DNA from: CAZADS01 sp964483985
GTDB taxonomy: Bacteria; Pseudomonadota; Alphaproteobacteria; Thalassobaculales; Thalassobaculaceae
Direction of reading: 5' to 3'
Length of the DNA stretch: 45,510 bases
Assembly (NCBI GenBank): GCA_964483985.1
Contig: CAZADS010000041.1
Coordinates: 1 to 45,510, forward strand
In this document: piece after piece, positions 40,558 through 45,510 of the stretch
How positions within the stretch are numbered: the stretch's first letter is position 1
Layout of the letters: every line of letters starts with the position of its first letter
Notes under the pieces: generated by a model
Told to the model about the DNA's origin: nothing
What the model saw: the letters and a program-made list of their open reading frames with translations, nothing else
The model's database searches: none
Position numbers and translations under genes: made by a program

Positions 40558-41544
40558 TTAATTTTTACTAGCCACGCGTGACAGATTTACGGAGGCGATA
40601 TTTGGTCCAATAACTTTTGCCTCTATTACTTTTTTACTCCTAGGATTTCGGATACGGATTATTTCGTTCCTTGCACCAGATTCTATTGAAATCCCTCGGG
40701 TTGTTAATGACATCAAGGAATTACGAAGATGCACAGTCACAAAGTCCCCCCGCTTAACTAACTGTAAAGGTCGAACATCGCTAAACCGTATTAGTCGGCC
40801 AGCGACTAATGGTCGTTGAGCTATTTTCTCAATCAAGTCGTCAAATGAACCTATCGTATTGTAGGTACTTTGATTGGCTCTGAATTTACGCCACGTTAAA
40901 TCTTTAAATTTAATAATTTCACCAGGTCGAATATGCCGGTTTAACACAGGCATCGAAACCAAGGCGTAAATTTGACCTTTAACACTAATGGGTGATGTCG
41001 AAGACGAATGTTGGGGAGCTGAAACAAGGGCGCTAAAACGCTGGGACCTGTTATCGTAAATCAAGTCGTGAATTTGAATTGATGTATCCTCATTCTCTGA
41101 TACGAATAGGTCAATTTGTGATTTAACGATGTTTACTTCGATTTCACTCTCTGAATGTTCTTTAATAAGTGCTTTCTCGATAGATTCTTTGATTACCCTT
41201 GTTGGTACTCTCCGACCCTTTCGATAGATTTTTATGAACTGACGTCCATGTGTTGGCTTCCAATCTAATTTTGCCTTATTAGCTATAAACCTTAACTCAC
41301 GGGATCCCAAAGTTACACTTTGGCCAGGTTTAGGTGATGAAAGGGCGATATGGTCAGAATTTTGGCTAATGCCACTAAATATATCACTTAACATCACATT
41401 TTGATCGCTAACTGATGCAGAATGCTTGAGGGCTACATGATTTAAAGCATGGACATTATTCGCCAGAGATATGGCTAGCGTAGAACAGAGAATAATTGCT
41501 ATTATAAAATGCTGTAAATCTTTAAATCCAAGGCTCGTGACCAT
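40558..41544 (-). CDS. flgA: Flagellar P-ring assembly chaperone FlgA
   Basis: A 328-residue periplasmic chaperone for FlgI. The N-terminus has a signal peptide (FIIAIILCSTLAISLANNVH). The C-terminal SAF domain shows RHIRPGEIIKFKDLTWRKFR, AQRPLVAGRLIRFSDVRPLQ, LVKRGDFVTVHLRNSLMSLT and IRIRNPRSKKVIEAKVIG. Longer than the E. coli protein (219 aa) because of an extra N-terminal region, common in alphaproteobacteria. It lies between flgG and flgH. Confidence 0.92.
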   Translation of the reverse strand: MVTSLGFKDLQHFIIAIILCSTLAISLANNVHALNHVALKHSASVSDQNVMLSDIFSGISQNSDHIALSSPKPGQSVTLGSRELRFIANKAKLDWKPTHGRQFIKIYRKGRRVPTRVIKESIEKALIKEHSESEIEVNIVKSQIDLFVSENEDTSIQIHDLIYDNRSQRFSALVSAPQHSSSTSPISVKGQIYALVSMPVLNRHIRPGEIIKFKDLTWRKFRANQSTYNTIGSFDDLIEKIAQRPLVAGRLIRFSDVRPLQLVKRGDFVTVHLRNSLMSLTTRGISIESGARNEIIRIRNPRSKKVIEAKVIGPNIASVNLSRVASKN

Positions 41545-41585
41545 GATTTAATCCTTAGGTTAAATTGGTTACATCACTAATAAAA

Positions 41586-42371
41586 TCATCGGATGTTATT
41601 AACTGCGGCCATCATTTGGTCGGCTGTTTCTATAACTTTGGAATTTAGCTCGTATCCTCTTTGGGCGGTTATGAGATCAGTGATTTCGTGAACAGGGTCA
41701 ACATTTGAAGATTCAAGATACCCTTGAAATAAAGAACCAAAGCCAGGCGAGGCTGCATTCCCAGTGTTAGCGGCTCCGGAAGCCTCGGTAACTTGTAAGA
41801 GATTTCGTCCTATATGCTCTAGACCGGCTTTATTTTGGAACGTAGCAATTTGAATTTGTCCAGCCACCTGCTCTGCTGTTTGTCCATCAAGTTTAACTAA
41901 AACCTGACCAGATTCATTTACCGTTATTCCAACAGCTGCCTGATTAATGGTTATTCCAGGTAAGACTATGAAACCATCTGCTGTAACTATCTGGCCGGCG
42001 TTGTCGAGTTGAAAGGACCCATCCCTAGTATATGCGGCTTCTCCATTGGGAAGCTGAACTTGGAAAAAGCCTTCGCCATTTATAGCCAAATCAAGTGGAT
42101 TATCGGTAAGTACTAAAGACCCCTGTTCGCTGATTCGATAAGTGGAAGCGACTTTTACCCCTACTCCAAGTTGAATCCCAGATGGTACCAATGTTCCAGC
42201 ATCCGATGAGTTGCTCCCCACTCGACGCAAATCCTGATATAGCAAGTCCTGAAATTCCACGCGATGGCGTTTGAATCCTGTTGTTGTCATGTTAGAAATA
42301 TTATTTGATATCACTTCTACATTAGTTTGCTGACCCAGCATTCCGGTAGCAGCTATGTTTAGGGCTTGCAT
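41586..42371 (-). CDS. flgG: Flagellar distal rod protein FlgG
   Basis: A 261-residue protein at the family's usual length. N-terminus MQALNIAATGMLGQQTNVEV then ISNNISNMTTTGFKR; central LAINGEGFFQVQLPNGEAAY and TRDGSFQLDNAGQIVTADGF; C-terminus GYLESSNVDPVHEITDLITA then QRGYELNSKVIETADQMMAA. It forms the distal rod. It starts 19 bases after flgF. Confidence 0.97.
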   Translation of the reverse strand: MQALNIAATGMLGQQTNVEVISNNISNMTTTGFKRHRVEFQDLLYQDLRRVGSNSSDAGTLVPSGIQLGVGVKVASTYRISEQGSLVLTDNPLDLAINGEGFFQVQLPNGEAAYTRDGSFQLDNAGQIVTADGFIVLPGITINQAAVGITVNESGQVLVKLDGQTAEQVAGQIQIATFQNKAGLEHIGRNLLQVTEASGAANTGNAASPGFGSLFQGYLESSNVDPVHEITDLITAQRGYELNSKVIETADQMMAAVNNIR

Positions 42372-42390
42372 TATTTTTCCTTTCTAGTGT

Positions 42391-43122
42391 CTACACAGCC
42401 GACGATGCGCCTCGGCCAATACGGCGGATTACTGTCTGTTGCCGTTCTGCTTCCCGTTCCAAAAATGAATTAACAGCTTCGTAGGACCGATGGATATTCA
42501 GTAGTCTCATCAATTCTTTCACGGGTGTTACATTGCCCGCTTCTAAATTACCTTGTAGCAGGCGGGAATTTTCTGCCGGTTTTGGTTTTTCTTCTGTTTC
42601 AAATAGGCTATTCCCTTTTTTCTGCAGCAAATGATGATCCTCGAATTCGACCAATCTCATTTTGGCTATCACTTCACTATCTAAGGAAATTGTGCCATCG
42701 AATCCAATTTGAAGTTTACGTCCGTCCTGTGGGATTAAAATGGGTAGCCCATCTTCATCTACCACGGCGTCCCCAGCACGCGTTATGAGTTGATTATCCG
42801 GGCTCAGAGATAACGCACCGTTCCGGCTGAATTTTATACCATCGCCATCGTCGACGGCAAAAAACCCAGGCCCATTTACCGCTACATCAAAGTCGTTTTC
42901 GGTAACTATCAATCCTCCAGGCTCAAAACTCACAGCCGTACCGCGGTCGATTACGAAATCAAGTTTGTTTGAAAACTTTGTATCTGTCTGTGATACTGCG
43001 TAAATACCCAGCTCTCGCTTAAAACCTGTTGTGTTAATATTGGCAATATTATTGGCAACTAATGAAAGTTCACGGCGGAGTGCCGTTTGTCGCGAGAGGC
43101 CTATATATATAGAATTTTCCAT
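42391..43122 (-). CDS. flgF: Flagellar proximal rod protein FlgF
   Basis: A 243-residue rod protein. N-terminus MENSIYIGLSRQTALRRELS then LVANNIANINTTGFKRE; middle FDVAVNGPGFFAVDDGDGIK; C-terminus LLQGNLEAGNVTPVKELMRL. The ATG at 43122 was chosen: it gives the canonical rod-protein N-terminus, has AAGG nine bases upstream, and the longer alternative to 43194 would run through the sigma-54 promoter at 43178-43193. First gene of flgF-flgG-flgA-flgH. Confidence 0.94.
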   Translation of the reverse strand: MENSIYIGLSRQTALRRELSLVANNIANINTTGFKRELGIYAVSQTDTKFSNKLDFVIDRGTAVSFEPGGLIVTENDFDVAVNGPGFFAVDDGDGIKFSRNGALSLSPDNQLITRAGDAVVDEDGLPILIPQDGRKLQIGFDGTISLDSEVIAKMRLVEFEDHHLLQKKGNSLFETEEKPKPAENSRLLQGNLEAGNVTPVKELMRLLNIHRSYEAVNSFLEREAERQQTVIRRIGRGASSAV

Positions 43123-43177
43123 TTTCTTGGACCTTGAATCATTTTGAATAAATTTTTGTTTACTACAAAACCGGAGA

Positions 43178-43193
43178 CGCACATCACGTGCCA
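43178..43193 (-). promoter_or_regulatory. Candidate sigma-54 promoter of flgF-flgG-flgA-flgH
   Basis: On the minus strand TGGCACGTGATGTGCG has a perfect TGGCACG -24 element and the 14-base GG-to-GC span; TTGC reads GTGC. The predicted start near 43167 leaves about 45 bases before the flgF ATG. Confidence 0.75.
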
Positions 43194-43421
43194 TTCTTAA
43201 AACCTCATAATTTCAATAGCTTAGAGATAGAAAGAGCAACTTTATTTCATAATTTCAATTGGAAAAATGATGAAACGGCAGATCTTGCCGGTTATTTTTG
43301 TCCGCCTTTCAATTCAACACTTAAAAAAAATTATGCTATATAATGCGGTTTATGACAGAGAATATACCTCATCTCGGGGGACTCTTTCCGAAAAAGCGAA
43401 TTTCCTGTAGAATTGTCAACG

Positions 43422-43437
43422 CGGCACAGTGCTTGCA
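43422..43437 (+). promoter_or_regulatory. Candidate sigma-54 promoter of fliL-fliM
   Basis: CGGCACAGTGCTTGCA has GGCAC and a perfect TTGCA at the 14-base GG-to-GC span. The predicted start near 43448 leaves about 59 bases before the fliL ATG. Confidence 0.78.
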
Positions 43438-43506
43438 GGGTAATGTGGGTAGGAAGCTAGGTTACTGGCGTGAAAAATATTTAAGAGTTTAATCCGGAAG
43501 GATGTT

Positions 43507-44025
43507 ATGGCCGAAGAAGGCGAAGACTTAGAAGATGGTTTGGAAGAAGAGGGCCCTCCCTCCAATCGCAGAAGGTTAATTCTTTTTGTGGTTCTTCCTT
43601 TACTTTTATTGATAGGGGCAGGTGTAGGTGTGTCTGTCATGCTAGGTCTTTTTGACTCGCCACCTCCAGTGGAAGAAACTGGAGCGTTGCAGGAAGAGGA
43701 ACCACCTGAGCCTACGCAACAAACTACCTTTTTTGAGATTCCAGACCTTATCGTGAATCTTCAAACGAGCGGACGAAAAGCGTCTTTCTTAAAAATTAAG
43801 ATTTCGCTTGAAATAGCTGATGCTGGAGATATTGATCGGATTAACCAATTATTACCGAGAATTGTTGATAACTTTCAGGTCTATTTGCGTGAACTGCGTA
43901 TTGAAGACCTTCAGGGTTCGGCTGGGATGTACCGTCTCCATGAAGAACTTCTTCGTCGCGTTAACATAGCCGTTCGGCCTGCGCGGGTAAGAGATGTGTT
44001 GTTCAAAGAAATGCTCGTGCAATGA
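43507..44025 (+). CDS. fliL: Flagellar basal body-associated protein FliL
   Basis: A 172-residue inner-membrane protein. An acidic cytoplasmic N-terminus, one membrane helix (LILFVVLPLLLLIGAGVGVS, about residues 24-45), then the periplasmic FliL domain: FEIPDLIVNLQTSGRKASFL, LEIADAGDIDRINQLLPRIV and DNFQVYLRELRIEDLQGSAG. It surrounds and supports the stator. AAGGA lies five bases before the ATG. First gene of fliL-fliM-DUF6468. Confidence 0.93.
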   Translation: MAEEGEDLEDGLEEEGPPSNRRRLILFVVLPLLLLIGAGVGVSVMLGLFDSPPPVEETGALQEEEPPEPTQQTTFFEIPDLIVNLQTSGRKASFLKIKISLEIADAGDIDRINQLLPRIVDNFQVYLRELRIEDLQGSAGMYRLHEELLRRVNIAVRPARVRDVLFKEMLVQ

Positions 44026-44037
44026 GGATAAAATTTG

Positions 44038-44196
44038 ATGGCAACAGATGAAGCAGCTTTGGCGGCTGAATGGGAATCGTTAGGTGATGGTGATGGGTAA
44101 AATTTTAACCCAGAAGATGTTGAAGTACGACAGGGAAACGGATCTGGAGTAAACGAGCCAGTCCTAAATCAAGATGAAATTGATACTCTTTTAGGT
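44038..44196 (+). other. fliM: 5' part of fliM with an in-frame TAA stop (codon 21)
   Basis: The expected fliM start is the ATG at 44038, 12 bases after fliL, with GAGGA in front. It opens MATDEAALAAEWESLGDGDG, an acidic AEWES-type N-terminus found on alphaproteobacterial FliM. The next codon is TAA (44098-44100). In the same frame the FliM sequence then continues (NFNPEDVEV, then VLNQDEIDTLLG, the CheY-P-binding motif) and joins the intact body. The frame is unbroken on both sides, so this is a single nonsense codon and not an indel. Confidence 0.8.
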
Positions 44197-45108
44197 GTGG
44201 ATGAAGAGAATGAATTAAGTTCTGCAGGATCGGGGATTCAAGCCATTGTTGATTCGGCACTCGTATCGTATGAGCGCCTACCAATGTTGGAGGTGGTGTT
44301 CGATCGATTATTAAGAATGATGTCTACCACACTTCGCAACCTTACATCTGACAATGCAGAGGTTACTTTGGACAGTATTACCTCCATTCGTTTTGGGGAT
44401 TATCTCAATTCAATCCCAATGCCAGCTATGCTTAGCGTGTTTAATGCTGAAGAATGGGATAATTATGGTCTTCTCGTAGTAGATTCTGCGTTAATTTACT
44501 CGATAGTGGATGTCTTATTAGGTGGGCGACGCGGTACTGCAGCGATGCGTATAGAGGGACGTCCCTATACTACTATTGAACGCAATCTAGTAGAGCGCCT
44601 CGTAACTGTTGTCCTTAGTGATTTGTCCGCAGCATTTGATCCAATTAGTCCAGTAACGTTTCGTTTTGACAGACTTGAGACTAATCCGAGATTTGCAACG
44701 ATAGCGCGGCCGGCTAATGCGGCCGTCCTGGCGCGGCTTAGAGTGGATATGGAAGATCGAGGCGGTCGTTTAGAATTGATGTTGCCGTATGCAACTTTAG
44801 AGCCGGTACGTGAGCTATTGTTGCAACAGTTTATGGGTGAGAAATTTGGGCGAGATTCGATTTGGGAAACCCATTTGGCAAACGAACTTTGGAATACCGA
44901 CGTAGATTTAGATGCTGTACTTGATCAGGTGGTTGTTTCATTGAACGATGTAATTAAGTGGAAACCTGGTTCGCGCCTTATGTTGAATGCCATGCCAAAT
45001 TCTACTGTAGATCTTCGGTGTGGGGAAATTCCGCTTTTTGTCGGTTCAATGGGACAAAAAAGTGGTAATATGGCAATTAAGATTAATAGAAAACTTCGGA
45101 AAATGTGA
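44197..45108 (+). CDS. fliM: Flagellar motor switch protein FliM (body; N-terminus interrupted by a stop)
   Basis: Three hundred and three residues of FliM in frame with the upstream segment. GIQAIVDSALVSYERLPMLE, IRFGDYLNSIPMPAMLSVFN, IVDVLLGGRRG and the FliG-contacting middle domain are seen, as is the C-terminal SpoA domain WNTDVDLDAVLDQVVVSLND with LRCGEIPLFVGSMGQKSGNM. The first possible in-frame start after the TAA is the GTG at 44197. A protein begun there would lack the CheY-P-binding motif LNQDEIDTLLG. If the TAA is real, either translation restarts here and chemotactic switching is affected, or the stop is read through. A sequencing error is also possible. Confidence 0.85.
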   Translation: MDEENELSSAGSGIQAIVDSALVSYERLPMLEVVFDRLLRMMSTTLRNLTSDNAEVTLDSITSIRFGDYLNSIPMPAMLSVFNAEEWDNYGLLVVDSALIYSIVDVLLGGRRGTAAMRIEGRPYTTIERNLVERLVTVVLSDLSAAFDPISPVTFRFDRLETNPRFATIARPANAAVLARLRVDMEDRGGRLELMLPYATLEPVRELLLQQFMGEKFGRDSIWETHLANELWNTDVDLDAVLDQVVVSLNDVIKWKPGSRLMLNAMPNSTVDLRCGEIPLFVGSMGQKSGNMAIKINRKLRKM

Positions 45109-45131
45109 CCGACGATTTTGGGGGTGTATGA

Positions 45132-45510
45132 ATGCCCTGGTCTCTAGCAGTTGATATTGTAATTTTAGTTCTTCTGGTTGTGGCAATCTTTTCTGCCTTT
45201 TTGTTGCATAGGAGATTGTCGTTGTTGCGAGCGGATCGTGGGGATTTAGAAAATTTCATAAATAGATTTAACGACGCTACTGAGAGAGCGAATAAAAGCC
45301 TAGGAGGTTTGCGCAAGGCGGCGGAAAATAGTGCCCAAAAAATAAACAACGCCGCTGAACGAGGACAAGCATTACGAGATGAATTGGCCTTTTTAATTGA
45401 GAGGGCGGATGTTTCAGCTGAAAAATTGGCGGCGGCGAGACGAAATCCAGAACCGTCAGAGTCGTACCAAAATCCATTGGTTGAGCTTGAAATGCTTGGT
45501 GACCAAACCG
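45132..45510 (+). CDS. DUF6468-type flagellar-locus membrane protein (partial, runs off the end)
   Basis: An open frame to the end of the window, at least 126 residues. MPWSLAVDIVILVLLVVAIF and SAFLLHRRLSLL form an N-terminal membrane anchor. Next is a long helical, charged stretch (NFINRFNDATERANKSLGGL, AAENSAQKINNAAERGQALR). It matches the small protein that follows fliM in many Rhodospirillales flagellar clusters (DUF6468). Its function is unknown. It starts 23 bases after fliM. Confidence 0.7.
   Translation, partial: MPWSLAVDIVILVLLVVAIFSAFLLHRRLSLLRADRGDLENFINRFNDATERANKSLGGLRKAAENSAQKINNAAERGQALRDELAFLIERADVSAEKLAAARRNPEPSESYQNPLVELEMLGDQT

Larger units (their letters stand above)
43123..43506. 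other. 384-bp divergent promoter region between flgF and fliL
   Basis: It holds two sigma-54-type promoters facing opposite ways (43178-43193 minus, 43422-43437 plus). An AT-rich middle includes a TATAAT-like stretch near 43337 and CGGCAGATCTTGCCG, a short palindrome at 43276-43290. No gene was seen. Confidence 0.65.

Noticed and set aside
1..45510. CRISPR arrays, tRNAs, rRNAs, transposons, prophage genes
   Set aside because: Looked for regular direct repeats, tRNA-like cloverleaf motifs and transposase or integrase motifs. None was found.

Overview
The window is a 45.5 kb piece of an AT-rich (roughly 40-45% GC by eye) alphaproteobacterial chromosome, most likely a Rhodospirillales-like, possibly marine, motile bacterium. 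The pointers are the flagellar regulators FlbT, FlaF and FliX, a FlgJ consisting only of the rod-binding domain, a DUF6468-type gene after fliM, short flagellins of about 275 residues, and a GlxD/GlnT-type cluster. No tRNA, rRNA, CRISPR array, transposase or phage gene was seen.

Layout. 1-2245: the 3' end of a GlxD/MgsC-like glutamate-synthase-domain gene, a type III glutamine synthetase (GlnT/GmaS type) and a cupin. 2325-5205 (minus): motA and motB, then the leucyl/arginyl-tRNA-protein transferase bpt. 5464-7162: a flavin-reductase-domain protein facing a CaiB-type CoA transferase. 7623-13161: a three-gene 2-oxoacid:ferredoxin oxidoreductase operon (NADPH/FAD/Fe-S subunit, gamma-alpha fusion, beta) facing an IclR regulator. 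13245-17725: a TPR/2OG-Fe(II) oxygenase, an alpha/beta hydrolase and the first of three TPR/glycosyltransferase-like proteins. 17854-22147 (minus): fliK-flgD-flgE. 22640-29984: two unrecognised small ORFs, two flagellins, flbT, flaF, a TPR/glycosyltransferase, a third flagellin and a second flaF. 30023-31762 (minus): a third TPR/glycosyltransferase. 32045-36410: flgK, flgL, a FlaG-like gene and a TPR protein. 36486-38430 (minus): flgI-flgJ-flgN-like. 38677-39664: fliX and a DksA2-type gene. 39741-43122 (minus): flgF-flgG-flgA-flgH. 43507-45510: fliL, fliM (with an in-frame stop near its 5' end) and the start of a DUF6468-type gene.

How it fits together. Motor (MotAB), switch (FliM, FliL), rod and rings (FlgF, G, H, I, A, J), hook (FlgE, D, FliK), hook-filament junction (FlgK, L) and filament (three flagellins) are all here. 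Seven candidate sigma-54 promoters with exact 14-nt GG-to-GC spacing lie in front of fliK, the first small ORF, flagellin 3, flgK, flgI, flgF and fliL, so most of the locus looks like one sigma-54 regulon. FlbT, FlaF and FliX point to Caulobacter-type assembly checkpoints. The most striking signal is a repeated 5' leader carried by two small ORFs and two flagellins: a short hairpin, then CCTTAGAANGAGG, in which CCTT can pair with the ribosome-binding site. This is a plausible FlbT-controlled translational switch. Three FlmG-like TPR/glycosyltransferase paralogues around the flagellins and hook suggest a flagellin-modification module.
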